Shown here one piece after another: positions 36,887 to 45,745 of a DNA stretch of 64,000 nt. How positions within the stretch are numbered: the first letter of the stretch is position 1; each line of letters begins with the position of its first letter. The notes beneath the pieces were generated by a model, which made no database searches, was not told the DNA's origin, and saw only the letters and a program-made list of their open reading frames with translations. Both the position numbers and the translations under genes were made by a program. Origin of the DNA: Lachnospiraceae bacterium (GTDB lineage: Bacteria > Bacillota > Clostridia > Lachnospirales > Lachnospiraceae); contig JAAWAV010000044.1 of NCBI GenBank assembly GCA_022792335.1, positions 19,747-83,746 on the forward strand, written 5' to 3'.

Positions 36887-37202
36887 AAGGACCTCCTGTA
36901 CTTCGGACGGATAAGAATATTGACAAAGATATCACAATATCTGAAACAGTTAGCCGTTTTCTTATTTGAAATTTATCTTATTTATTATACTGTTTTAAGG
37001 GCCGGATAGCAATCTTGATCTTTAGCCTTTTTATGCAGACTCGCTTTTGCTCCTAAAAAGCGGCACAGGACGAAACCGTTTTGCCCCTGCGGAATCTGAG
37101 ATTTTGAGATTTTAGATACCAGGGTTTTTTAAGAGTTTTCATGACGAAAGAAGGGACTTTTTTCCAGATTTCTAAATGTGAAAACTGGAGAAAATAGCCT
37201 CT
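36887..37202. other. divergent intergenic region
   Basis: About 390 bases separate the VWA gene from the ROK kinase. The left part is A/T-rich with a likely minus-strand promoter; the middle (37020-37140) holds no gene or strong repeat that I can see. The plus-strand promoter lies at the right end. Confidence 0.5.
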
Positions 37203-37230
37203 TTGCAAATGGATACAGATCGGGTAAAAT
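37203..37230 (+). promoter_or_regulatory. promoter of ROK kinase gene
   Basis: TTGCAA (37203-37208), 16 bases, TAAAAT (37225-37230). Confidence 0.5.
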
Positions 37231-37278
37231 AGAAAAAAAGACCGAAAAACGGTTGTACGAGACGGAGGACAGAAGAAT

Positions 37279-38232
37279 ATGAGCAGTATTTATGCAGGCG
37301 TGGATTTAGGAGGAACAACGGCGAAACTGGGGCTGTTTAAAAAAGATGGTACTCTGATAAAAAAGTGGGAAATTCCGACCAGAAAGGAAGATGGCGGAAA
37401 GCATGTGTGTCCGGATATTGCCCAGTCTATTAAAGCGAATATGGAAGAAGCAGGGATTGCTTTTTCAGAGCTTTCCGGAGCCGGGATTGGCGTACCGGGA
37501 CCGATTCGTCCTGACGGATATGTGGAAGTGATTGTCAATATCGGTATCCACGACTGGAATCCGGTGAAGGAACTTTCCGAGCTTCTCGGAGGAGTTCCCG
37601 TAAAAGGCGGGAACGACGCCAATGTGGCGGCCCTGGGTGAAATGTGGCAGGGCGGCGGCAAGGGCTATCAGGATGTAGTGGCAGTGACCCTCGGCACAGG
37701 CGTGGGCGGCGGTGTGATTGTAGGCGGCCATATTGTGGCGGGCAGTAAGGGAATGGGCGGTGAGATCGGCCATCTGGTTATGGACTGGAACTGGACAGAG
37801 CCGGAAACCTGCAACTGCGGAAACCGCGGCTGCCTGGAACAAATTGCCTCGGCGACGGGAATTGCCCGTATGGCAAAACGGTTTATGCAGGAGTCGAACA
37901 AAGCTTCTGCCCTCCGGGACATGGAGGATGTGACGGCGAAGGATGTCTTTGACGCCGCGAAAAAGGGGGACGCGCTGGCAGAAGAGGTAGCCGACTACTG
38001 TATGATGTATCTGGCCAGGGCGCTGTCCTATATTTCTCAGGTGGTGGATCCGGAAGTATTCGTCATCGGCGGCGGCGTATCCAAGGCCGGACAGTATCTT
38101 CTTGATTTGCTGCGCAAGCATTATGATCCGCTGATTGTACTGACAAAGGAGAAAGCGAGGCTTGCTCTGGCGACTCTGGGAAACGACGCCGGTATTTATG
38201 GCTCCGCAAAGTTAATTATTGATGAAGAATAA
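37279..38232 (+). CDS. glcK: ROK family glucokinase
   Basis: 317 residues. VDLGGTTAKLGLF at the N-terminus is the ATP phosphate site; GNDANVAALGE has the catalytic Asp; GTGVGGGVIVGG and EIGHLV follow; and CNCGNRGCLEQIAS is the zinc-binding ROK signature. It phosphorylates glucose at the start of glycolysis. The ATG at 37279 follows GGAGGACAGAAGAAT. The 3' end overlaps the next gene by 11 bases. N-acetyl sugars are possible alternative substrates, but the length and motifs fit clostridial glucokinase. Confidence 0.88.
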   Translation: MSSIYAGVDLGGTTAKLGLFKKDGTLIKKWEIPTRKEDGGKHVCPDIAQSIKANMEEAGIAFSELSGAGIGVPGPIRPDGYVEVIVNIGIHDWNPVKELSELLGGVPVKGGNDANVAALGEMWQGGGKGYQDVVAVTLGTGVGGGVIVGGHIVAGSKGMGGEIGHLVMDWNWTEPETCNCGNRGCLEQIASATGIARMAKRFMQESNKASALRDMEDVTAKDVFDAAKKGDALAEEVADYCMMYLARALSYISQVVDPEVFVIGGGVSKAGQYLLDLLRKHYDPLIVLTKEKARLALATLGNDAGIYGSAKLIIDEE

Positions 38233-40003
38233 GAAAAGAAAAAGCTTTCTTGTCTACTATAAGCCGTATCTGGGTCTGTTTTTGAGCGATATGTTTTTTG
38301 CCTGCCTGGGTGCGGCAGTGACTTTGGTGATTCCGCTGATCATCCGCCATATCACCGGGACGGTGATTGATTATGAAGCAGGCAAAGCGGCGGATACGAT
38401 CTGGAAACTGGCCCTTCTCATGGTAGGACTTGTGGTCCTGGAGTTTGGCTGCAATTATTACATTGGTTATTTCGGTCATATCATGGGGGCGAAGATGGAA
38501 CGGGATATGCGCCATGAGCTCTTTGCCCACTACCAGAAGCTGTCCTTTGCCTTCTACGACGAACAGAAGGTCGGACAGCTTATGTCCCGTGTAACCAACG
38601 ATCTCTTTGACATCAGCGAACTGTGGCACCATGGACCGGAGGATTTGATTATTTCCCTGATCCGCATGGCCGGATCTCTGGTGATCCTTCTGTTTATCAA
38701 TGTGCCTCTGGCTCTTTCTGCAGCCGCCCTGCTTCCGCTTATGCTGTTTTATGCAGTTTTCCTCAATAAGAAGATGAAGAGGGCGTTCCGGAGAAACAGA
38801 GAGCGGATCGCTGATGTGAACGCCCAGATTGAGGACAGTCTGTCGGGGATCCGGGTGGTGAAATCCTTCGGCAATGAGGAAGCCGAGATGGACAAGTTTG
38901 ACAAAGGAAATCAGCGGTTCCTGGAGAGTAAACGGAACAGCTACCGGTATATGGGAGCCTATAACGCAGGCTTGGGAGCCTTTGCGACTCTGATGAGCGT
39001 GGTGGTGATTTCTGTGGGCGCCCTGCTTTTATCCAGAGGAGAATTGAATCCGGCGGATCTGGTGGCTTTTCTTTTAATGGTGGGAAATTTCACGGATCCC
39101 ATCAAGCGCTTAGTGAGCTTTACGGAGCAGTTCCAAAACGGGATGTCCGGCTACGGACGGTTTCGGGAGGTTCTGGAGATTCGGCCGGATATTGAAGATG
39201 CTCCCGATGCAGAGGAAATCGGTCAGGTGAGAGGGGAGATTCGTTTTGAGCAGGTGGATTTCCGCTATGCTTCTTCCAGAGGGGATGTACTCCATCATCT
39301 GGACATGGAAGTAAAACCAGGCGAATACATTGCTCTGGTAGGCTCCTCCGGCGTGGGAAAATCTACGCTGTGCAGCCTGATTCCCCGGTTTTATGAGGTA
39401 AACGGCGGGAGAATTACTCTGGACGGGAAAGATATCCGGAAGATTACGTTAAAGAGTTTGCGAAGCAATATCGGTATTGTTCAACAGGATGTCTATCTCT
39501 TTGCAGGGACTGTCTATGAGAATATCTGCTATGGGAAAAAGGAAGCCTCCAGGGAGGAAGTCATGGCTGCGGCGAAGGCAGCGGGGGCTCATGGATTTAT
39601 CATGGATCTTCCGGATGGATATGATACGGACATCGGCCAGCGGGGGGTGAAACTCTCCGGCGGACAGAAGCAAAGACTTTCCCTGGCGAGAGTATTCTTG
39701 CGGAATCCAAGGATCTTGATATTCGATGAAGCAACTTCAGCTTTGGATAATGAGAGTGAACTTGTGGTACAGGAAGCTCTGGAGAGGCTGTCGAAGGGGC
39801 GGACCACCTTTGTGATCGCTCACAGACTGTCTACGATCCGGAATGCGGAGAAAATCCTGGTCATGACAGACGACGGGATTGCCGAACAGGGAACCCACAA
39901 AGAACTTCTGGAGCGGAATGGAATTTATGCTCGGTTTTATAACATGCAGTTTGCAGACAGACGGATTTCCGATTCTTTCAGGCTTGAGACGAGGACAGAG
40001 TAG
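38222..40003 (+). CDS. ABC exporter (membrane domain fused to ATPase)
   Basis: 593 residues from ATG 38222 inside the 3' end of glcK; no strong ribosome site, so coupled translation is likely. Six membrane helices (about 15-310) precede an ATPase domain with Walker A (GSSGVGKST), signature LSGGQKQRLSLARV, Walker B (ILIFDEATSAL) and IAHRLST. This is the half-transporter layout of multidrug/lipid exporters, which work as dimers. The C-terminus ends with about 10 polar residues. The substrate is unknown. Confidence 0.9.
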   Translation: MKNKKRKSFLVYYKPYLGLFLSDMFFACLGAAVTLVIPLIIRHITGTVIDYEAGKAADTIWKLALLMVGLVVLEFGCNYYIGYFGHIMGAKMERDMRHELFAHYQKLSFAFYDEQKVGQLMSRVTNDLFDISELWHHGPEDLIISLIRMAGSLVILLFINVPLALSAAALLPLMLFYAVFLNKKMKRAFRRNRERIADVNAQIEDSLSGIRVVKSFGNEEAEMDKFDKGNQRFLESKRNSYRYMGAYNAGLGAFATLMSVVVISVGALLLSRGELNPADLVAFLLMVGNFTDPIKRLVSFTEQFQNGMSGYGRFREVLEIRPDIEDAPDAEEIGQVRGEIRFEQVDFRYASSRGDVLHHLDMEVKPGEYIALVGSSGVGKSTLCSLIPRFYEVNGGRITLDGKDIRKITLKSLRSNIGIVQQDVYLFAGTVYENICYGKKEASREEVMAAAKAAGAHGFIMDLPDGYDTDIGQRGVKLSGGQKQRLSLARVFLRNPRILIFDEATSALDNESELVVQEALERLSKGRTTFVIAHRLSTIRNAEKILVMTDDGIAEQGTHKELLERNGIYARFYNMQFADRRISDSFRLETRTE

Positions 40004-40127
40004 CAATCTACATTCTGACAAATGTGGATTCTGTATGCAATCGTTTGAAAAAAACAGATAATTTAGAAAAAACAAACACTTATGTCAATTAATGAAAAAA
40101 GAAATTTCAAAAAATCTAAAAATAGTG

Positions 40128-40156
40128 TTGACAAATGCCTGGAAGAGTGCTATTAT
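40128..40156 (+). promoter_or_regulatory. strong promoter of the candidate large RNA
   Basis: TTGACA (40128-40133), 17 bases, TATTAT (40151-40156); near consensus. No ribosome site or convincing gene follows for more than 1.4 kb. Confidence 0.7.
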
Positions 40157-40162
40157 ATAGAC

Positions 40163-41040
40163 ATAACAAAAAACAAACAATCTTCAAGGCAAAAGGAACT
40201 CCAAAGAAACCTGACGAGAAAGGGTTTCAGAAAACAAATCGGTGTAAAGAAATCGCATTTGGTAAAATCATTCCGAAAGAATTAAGGAATCGGTAGCGAT
40301 TGTATAGGAATATCAATCAAAATCAGAGAGAACTGTCGGTCGGGGTGATAAAAAAGTTTCTTTCGGACAAGAGAGACACATTGTAGAAGAAAATACAAGG
40401 TTGTCAATGGACGCCGTGGGAGGTTGTAAGCAGGGAAAATGGAAAGGAGGGGATTCCACTGGACACAGAGGTTACCCAACTGAAAACTTCATATGATTCT
40501 CAGTTGATGAATGAGAGATCCTGTTGGAACCGCCTTCATCATATAGAGAGAAGATAGAGACGTAAGAATCCGAATCCGTATATGAAAGTATACAAATCGA
40601 AGCAGAGAAATCGGATCAGATGTGATAGCATCAATGAGAATCAGAAGTTTTCAGGGAGAAGCCGATTAGGCTGGAGATGAAATTTTCGGTAAAGAATCCG
40701 TGTATAGTATCATCCGTTTTCGGGCGGATAGCAGAGAATGAATATTCCTTTCTAATAAAGAAATGATAAAGATTCAGGAAGGTTGTCTGGCGAATCTAGA
40801 TGCTGCGATACACCGAGGAAAGCGAAAGGATAAGCATATCGACAGCAGACGATGTCGATGGAAGAAATGTTTAAAAGGCGATAAAAACCGAAAATAATAA
40901 CGAAACGTAAAGACAAGGCGGTATAGAATATCACATAAAAACTCCTTCGATAGAAGATAGAAAATACAATTATATATATAAAAAACTTCATAAAAAATAA
41001 AAGAGGCTGCACAAATCAAGTGTCCAGCCTCTTTTTTATT
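40163..41040 (+). ncRNA. candidate large structured non-coding RNA (about 0.88 kb)
   Basis: The stretch runs from a near-consensus promoter to a strong intrinsic terminator and has no credible reading frame. It is purine-rich and full of short local stems, for example ATTCC/GGAAT near 40270-40290, TCTCA/TGAGA near 40498-40520, GTATA/TATAC near 40579-40594, AGCC/GGCT near 40660-40675, ATCCG/CGGAT near 40712-40731, and ATCGAC/GTCGAT near 40837-40858. Large ornate RNAs of such length (ROOL, GOLLD, OLE classes) occur in Firmicutes, and ROOL in gut Lachnospiraceae. I cannot align it to any of them here, so the class is open, and it could be new. Confidence 0.55.
40999..41038 (+). terminator. strong intrinsic terminator of the large RNA
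   Basis: AAAAGAGGCTG (40999-41009) pairs with CAGCCTCTTTT (41025-41035) and is followed by more T. A short inner CAC/GTG pairing extends the stem. Confidence 0.8.
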
Positions 41041-41223
41041 TTATGTACAGGCCCGTGCAGAGGAAACATATCACTGAAGTGGTGCACAGGCCGCGCGGCG
41101 AGTGGGGGAAGATAAATCTTCCCTATTCGATTTTCATAGGAAAGTGCGTCCTATGAGACAAAAACGCTCCGCCGGGAACGCAGGGTCTGCTCCAGCATAG
41201 AACTGGTTTTTTTGCGGCTTTTG
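41041..41223. other. intergenic segment with hairpins and a dispersed repeat
   Basis: No gene. It holds two perfect hairpins (GGGAAGAT/ATCTTCCC, 41106-41123, and TCATAGGA/TCCTATGA, 41134-41156) and, at 41147-41193, an inverted copy of a 47-base sequence found at 57.8 kb. Confidence 0.5.
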
Positions 41224-41252
41224 TTGACTTTAGTCTTTTAATTCGATATAAT
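41224..41252 (+). promoter_or_regulatory. promoter of the lysine riboswitch-hyuAB operon
   Basis: TTGACT (41224-41229), 17 bases, TATAAT (41247-41252). The predicted start is about 41259, at the first stem of the riboswitch. Confidence 0.75.
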
Positions 41253-41256
41253 ATCT

Positions 41257-41449
41257 TCTGGTATATATGGGGGTGCGGAGATCATCAGTACCAAAACGGG
41301 AAAGGGAGATTCGCCGAAAGCGATGTTTCGCTTGGGCCTGCATCGAATAGGTGCAGGACTGTTTCCGGAGTTTGCCATGCTTCGGAAGAGCACCGTATAC
41401 CGAAGGCAGGATAGTTCCTATTTTCGGAATATGAGAAATCGCTACCAGA
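41257..41449 (+). promoter_or_regulatory. lysine riboswitch (L box)
   Basis: P1 is formed by TCTGGTA (41257-41263) and TACCAGA (41443-41449). Between them are the conserved pieces of the lysine aptamer in order: GGGGGTGCGGAGATCATCAG (from about 41269), a GGGAGA-TCGCCGAAAGCGA segment (41305-41323), and GGGCCTGCATC-GAATA-GGTGCAGGACTG (about 41334-41362), closely matching the Bacillus lysC leader. It is known to switch transcription off when lysine binds. Downstream is a terminator, then hyuA, hyuB and an NhaC-type transporter gene. A small alternative stem (ACATG 41457-41461 with CATGT 41473-41477) could serve as the antiterminator. Confidence 0.88.
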
Positions 41450-41472
41450 TGGCAGAACATGGAAAGAATCGT

Positions 41473-41506
41473 CATGTGCATATATTACCGCACATGGCTT
41501 TTTTAT
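41473..41506 (+). terminator. riboswitch-controlled terminator
   Basis: CATGTGC (41473-41479) pairs with GCACATG (41490-41496) and is followed by GC and TTTTTT. It is the expression platform of the lysine riboswitch. Confidence 0.75.
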
Positions 41507-41693
41507 TTCATAGGACAGTCTTTCGGGTTTTCTATGATATAAAAATTAGATGCGCACTCGCACAAGGGGAAATGATTGCTTTGCAATCGCACCTGGCGTG
41601 GAAAAAAATGTCTTTCATCGAGTGATTTGAGTCGTGGGGATGTGCGAAAGGTATTTTTGCTCTATCCCGCCCGTTCATAAGGAGAGTGAACCA

Positions 41694-43748
41694 TTGAAAA
41701 AGATAAGAATCGGTGTCGACGTGGGCGGCACCAATACCGACATCTGCGCAATTGACGAAGCGACCGGGGAGTTGATGGTCTATAAGCTTCCGTCGTCGCT
41801 AAAGGATCAGTCCCAGGCAGTGGTGGGGGGCGTCCAGAGGATCGTGGAAAAATACGGACTGGACTATGAAGAAGTAGACCGGTTTATCCACGGGACTACA
41901 GTTGCCACCAATGCAATTCTGGAGACCAGGGGGGCGCGTACAGCCCTGGTTACTACAAAAGGTTTTCGGGACCTTTTAGAGATCGGAAGGCAGAAGCGGC
42001 CGGATCTCTACGACCTGCAAATGGACAAGGCTCCAGTGCTTATTCCCAGGAATCTGCGATTTGAACTTTCAGAGCGGATGAATTACCAGGGAGAGATTCT
42101 GGACGAGTTAAAAGACGAAGAGCTTTTGGAACTCGTCGGAAAGCTGAAAGAAAGCCATGCAGAGGCCGTGGCTGTTCTGTTTTTAAACGCTTATTTAAAT
42201 TCAGAAAATGAAGCCAGAGTGAAGGCGGTCATCGAAAAACATCTGCCCGGTATTTATATTTCCACTTCCAGCGAGATTTCCAATCAGTTCCGGGAGTTTG
42301 AAAGACTTTGCGGAACAGTCCTCAATTCCTTTGTGGGACCGGAAGTAAAAAAATACCTGGATAATCTGAAAAATACCCTGGAGCAGATTGGGATTAAAAA
42401 AGTGTACATCAACCATTCCAACGGCGGCCTGATGTCCATCAAGGAAGCCGCTGCCTATCCCATCAAGACAGGACTTTCCGGTCCGGCGGCCGGGGTCATC
42501 GGCGTTCAGTACCTGATGGAGCTAATTGGCGTCAAAAATGTCATCACCATCGATGTGGGCGGCACCAGTACGGACATCAGTATGATTGTAGATGGGACCA
42601 TTGAAAGCTCTAAGGACAAAAATATCAGCGGCTATCCAGTGCGGATCCCCTCGATCGACATTTCTACCATCGGGGCCGGCGGCGGAAGTATCGCCTGGGT
42701 AGACAGCGGCGGGATTTTGAAGGTCGGCCCCCAGAGCGCCGGCGCGGAACCGGGGCCTGCCTGTTACAACCGGGGAGGCCAGAAGGCGGCCATTACGGAT
42801 GCACGCGTAGTGCTGGGACACTTAAACAACAAAGAGCTTTTGAACGGACAACTCCCGATTGACGCCTCTTTGTCTTTCCGGGCGGTGGAAGCGCTTTCGG
42901 AACAGATCGACATGAATGTGGAGGAGACAGCCAGAGGCATTATCACCGTGGGCAATTCCAATATCGTAAAGGAAATTAAAAACGTGACGGTGGAAAAGGG
43001 CTATAATCCCACAGATTTTGCCCTGGTGGCTTTTGGCGGCGCCGGGCCTCTCCATGCGGCGGAGCTGATGGAAGAACTGAACATGCCCATGGCTATCATC
43101 CCGAAGGCTCCCGGCCTTCTGGCGGCTTACGGGCTTTTAACGGAGGACATGCGCAGAGACTTTGTCCAGACCAATGTGCTGGACCTGAATCATATTCCCT
43201 TTTCTACCATTACGGATCGTTATGAGCGCCTTGAGAGGGAGGCGGCGGTCTGGTTTGAGAAGGAGCAGATTCCGGAAGAAGAGCGGGAACTGGAATATTA
43301 CCTGGACATGCGTTACAAAGGGCAGAATTATGAGATCGCTGTGACCTTTGATAAGAGACTTACCTCTATGGAACAACTGAAGGAGCGGTTTACGGAAACA
43401 TATCTACGTCTTTATTCTTATTCATCCGCGGACGAGATTCAGATCGTGAATTTTGGCCTTTCAGCCATCGGCCACATCGCAAAGCCCCGCACGGCCAGGG
43501 AGGATTATGTGGGGGAGGATGCTTCCGGAGCAGTTATGGGAAGCCGAATGGTGCTGATGGAGGACGGCAGCAGGGAGAAGTACCTGCTTTACGACAGGGA
43601 ACGGCTTCACTGCGGAAATGTGGTTTTGGGTCCGGCCATTGTGGAGCAGATGGATTCCACGACCATTATCCTGAAGAATCAGAAAGCCGTGGTGGACGAA
43701 TATTTCAATATGGTCATTACCAGAACAGGAGGGGATTCCAATGAGTAA
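41694..43748 (+). CDS. hyuA: hydantoinase/oxoprolinase family subunit A
   Basis: 684 residues from TTG 41694, where AAGGAG lies nine bases upstream and the standard N-terminus KKIRIGVDVGGTNTDICAID begins; an in-frame GTG at 41634 would add 20 residues without a ribosome site. The ATPase-like domain includes DVGGTNTD, HGTTVATNAIL, GLSGPAAGVIGVQY and DVGGTSTDIS, and VAFGGAGPLHA is near the end, all typical of HyuA/OplA. The family couples ATP hydrolysis to opening of cyclic amides (hydantoins, 5-oxoproline, and caprolactam in the CapAB branch). With hyuB it forms the enzyme; the lysine riboswitch upstream points to a lysine-related substrate. Confidence 0.88.
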   Translation: MKKIRIGVDVGGTNTDICAIDEATGELMVYKLPSSLKDQSQAVVGGVQRIVEKYGLDYEEVDRFIHGTTVATNAILETRGARTALVTTKGFRDLLEIGRQKRPDLYDLQMDKAPVLIPRNLRFELSERMNYQGEILDELKDEELLELVGKLKESHAEAVAVLFLNAYLNSENEARVKAVIEKHLPGIYISTSSEISNQFREFERLCGTVLNSFVGPEVKKYLDNLKNTLEQIGIKKVYINHSNGGLMSIKEAAAYPIKTGLSGPAAGVIGVQYLMELIGVKNVITIDVGGTSTDISMIVDGTIESSKDKNISGYPVRIPSIDISTIGAGGGSIAWVDSGGILKVGPQSAGAEPGPACYNRGGQKAAITDARVVLGHLNNKELLNGQLPIDASLSFRAVEALSEQIDMNVEETARGIITVGNSNIVKEIKNVTVEKGYNPTDFALVAFGGAGPLHAAELMEELNMPMAIIPKAPGLLAAYGLLTEDMRRDFVQTNVLDLNHIPFSTITDRYERLEREAAVWFEKEQIPEEERELEYYLDMRYKGQNYEIAVTFDKRLTSMEQLKERFTETYLRLYSYSSADEIQIVNFGLSAIGHIAKPRTAREDYVGEDASGAVMGSRMVLMEDGSREKYLLYDRERLHCGNVVLGPAIVEQMDSTTIILKNQKAVVDEYFNMVITRTGGDSNE

Positions 43749-45438
43749 GATCAATTCCATTACCCTGGAGGTGATCAGCAACGGCCTCCTTTCCATCGCA
43801 GAGCAGATGGGAGTTATTCTGACGAAAACGGCCTATAGCACGAACATCAAGGAGAGGAAGGACTTGTCAGTGGCGATCTTTGACGCCGATGGAAAAGTAC
43901 TTTCTCTGGCCCAGCACATCCCCATCCATTTTAGTTCCCTCTTTGGGGCTGTGGAAGAAGCGCTAAAGCGGTGGGACAAGTCAGAGATCTATGACGGGGA
44001 CGTGTTTATCGCCAATGACCCTTACACCGGGGGCGGTTCTCACCTGCCGGATATTGCGCTGGTGCGACCGGTGTTTTATGGGGGGAAGCTGATTGCTTTC
44101 GTGGTCAACAACGGGCACCATGCGGACCGTTCCAGAAGAGGACCGACCGTCTATGACGAGGGGCTTCGGATCCCTGTGGTGAAGCTTTATGAAAAGGGAG
44201 AGCTAAACAGGGACATTTATGACCTGATTCTTTTAAACTTCCAACTGAAGGAGGAACGGAGAGGGGATATTCAGGCTCAGTTGATTACCAATCAATTTGG
44301 AGCGGACAAGCTGATCGAGCTTTGCAAAAAGATTGGCCTGGAGACGTATTTTGAGTTCTGCCGGGAATGGCTAAAGTACGGGGAGAAAAAGGCCCGCGCC
44401 GCCATTTCGGCTCTGCCGGACGGGGAATATGAGTTTGAGGATATTCTGGATGATGACGGGAACGGCAATGAAAACCTTAAAATCTGTGTGAAGCTTTGCA
44501 TTAATGGGGACAGGATTCTGTTTGATTTTTCGGGCAGCCATCCTCAGGTGCCAGGCCCTTATAACTGTGTGAGAAGCGCTCTGCTTGCCACTGTGTATTA
44601 TTCGGTAAAGTGTCTGTTAGATAAGACCATTCCGGCCAATTCCGGATTTTTTGACAGCATTGAGGTGAAAGCAGAGCCTGGAACCATCGTGTGCGCCAGC
44701 GAACCGGCGCCCACCTTTGATCGGGAGACTACCACTCAGCGGCTGGCGGATGTGATTTTCGGCGCCTTTGCCAAAATCGATCCAAAGAATGTCATTGCGG
44801 CCGGATGCGGAGCCGTGACTTTTTACAGTATCGCCGGACAGGATATGCGGTCGGGGAAACCTTATGTCTATGTGGAGACTATCGGCGGCGGCAACGGCGC
44901 AAGATACAACAAAGATGGTCTGGACGCAGTCCAGGTTCATATGACCAACAGCTCCAACTTACCCATTGAATCACTGGAGATGGAGTATCCGCTCATGGTG
45001 GAGGAATACGCTCTGGAAGAAGACTCTGGCGGTCCTGGAAAATACCGGGGCGGACTGGGGATCCGAAGAGGGATCCGAATCCTTTCTGACAGTGAAAATA
45101 CGGTGCTGGCGGCGGCCTCCACAGAGCGAATCCACACAAAACCCTGGGGACTTGCGGGGGGACTTGGCGGAGCCACTTCTTATCTGGACATCTGTCGCGA
45201 GGGTAAAAAGCTCAATGAAGCCAACAAGGTGAGGAATGTGCCTCTGCAGTCCGGAGATACGGTAACTTTGGTTTCGGCGGGGGGAGGCGGCTATGGAGAT
45301 CCTCAGTTCAGAGAGCCGGAACGGGTAGCCCGCGACTACGAGGAAGGGAAGATCAGCCTGGAGACCTGGAAGGCCCATTATCCATCCTCAGAAAAAACCG
45401 ATGGAAAGAAAGCTGGCTCAGAAAGCGAGAGCTTCTAA
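43741..45438 (+). CDS. hyuB: hydantoinase/oxoprolinase family subunit B
   Basis: 565 residues; ATG 43741 overlaps the hyuA stop region by eight bases and follows AGGAGGGG. ITLEVISNGLLSIAEQMGVILTKTAYSTNIKERKD, HIPIHFSSL, NDPYTGGGSHLPDI and NNGHHADRSRRGPT are HyuB signatures. The subunit B carries the ring-opening site fed by subunit A. The last 14 codons lie inside the first unit of a 44-base tandem repeat, so the C-terminus (KTDGKKAGSESESF) is probably a recent product of that repeat. Substrate as for hyuA is open. Confidence 0.88.
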   Translation: MSKINSITLEVISNGLLSIAEQMGVILTKTAYSTNIKERKDLSVAIFDADGKVLSLAQHIPIHFSSLFGAVEEALKRWDKSEIYDGDVFIANDPYTGGGSHLPDIALVRPVFYGGKLIAFVVNNGHHADRSRRGPTVYDEGLRIPVVKLYEKGELNRDIYDLILLNFQLKEERRGDIQAQLITNQFGADKLIELCKKIGLETYFEFCREWLKYGEKKARAAISALPDGEYEFEDILDDDGNGNENLKICVKLCINGDRILFDFSGSHPQVPGPYNCVRSALLATVYYSVKCLLDKTIPANSGFFDSIEVKAEPGTIVCASEPAPTFDRETTTQRLADVIFGAFAKIDPKNVIAAGCGAVTFYSIAGQDMRSGKPYVYVETIGGGNGARYNKDGLDAVQVHMTNSSNLPIESLEMEYPLMVEEYALEEDSGGPGKYRGGLGIRRGIRILSDSENTVLAAASTERIHTKPWGLAGGLGGATSYLDICREGKKLNEANKVRNVPLQSGDTVTLVSAGGGGYGDPQFREPERVARDYEEGKISLETWKAHYPSSEKTDGKKAGSESESF

Positions 45439-45703
45439 GAACCGGTGGAAAGAAATCTGGCTCAGAAAGCGGGAGCTTCTAAGAACCGGTGGAAAGAAAG
45501 CTGGCTCAGAAAGCAGGAGCTTCTAAGAACCGGTGGAAAGAAGGCTGGCTCAGAAAGCAGGAGCTTCTAAGAACCGGTGGAAAGAAAGCTGGCTCAGAAA
45601 GTAGGGGTTTCTAAGAACCGGTGGAAAGAAGGCTGGCTCAGAAAGCAGGATTTCTAAAAATCAGTGGAAAGGGATCTGGCCCGGAACGCGGAGATTTTGG
45701 AAA
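45396..45703. repeat. 44-bp tandem repeat (6 clear units and a diverged seventh)
   Basis: Units start at 45396, 45440, 45484, 45528, 45572 and 45616, each close to AACCGGTGGAAAGAAAGC plus TGGCTCAGAAAGCAGGAG and CTTCTAAG; a seventh (45660) has many changes. The first unit covers the hyuB 3' end and stop. The array lies between hyuB and the transporter gene and ends about 20 bases before its ribosome site. Confidence 0.9.
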
Positions 45704-45745
45704 TTCAGCTTTTGAAATAAAGAGAACAAAAGGAGGAACTGAAAA

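Noticed and set aside
40082..40285. 67-codon frame across the strong promoter at 40.13 kb
   Set aside because: Lys/Asn-rich composition of A/T-rich DNA, no ribosome site and it contains the promoter itself.
45396..45703. CRISPR-like array
   Set aside because: Units are directly joined 44-base repeats without variable spacers, and there are no cas genes. The arrays at 52.1 and 63.8 kb fail for the same reason.
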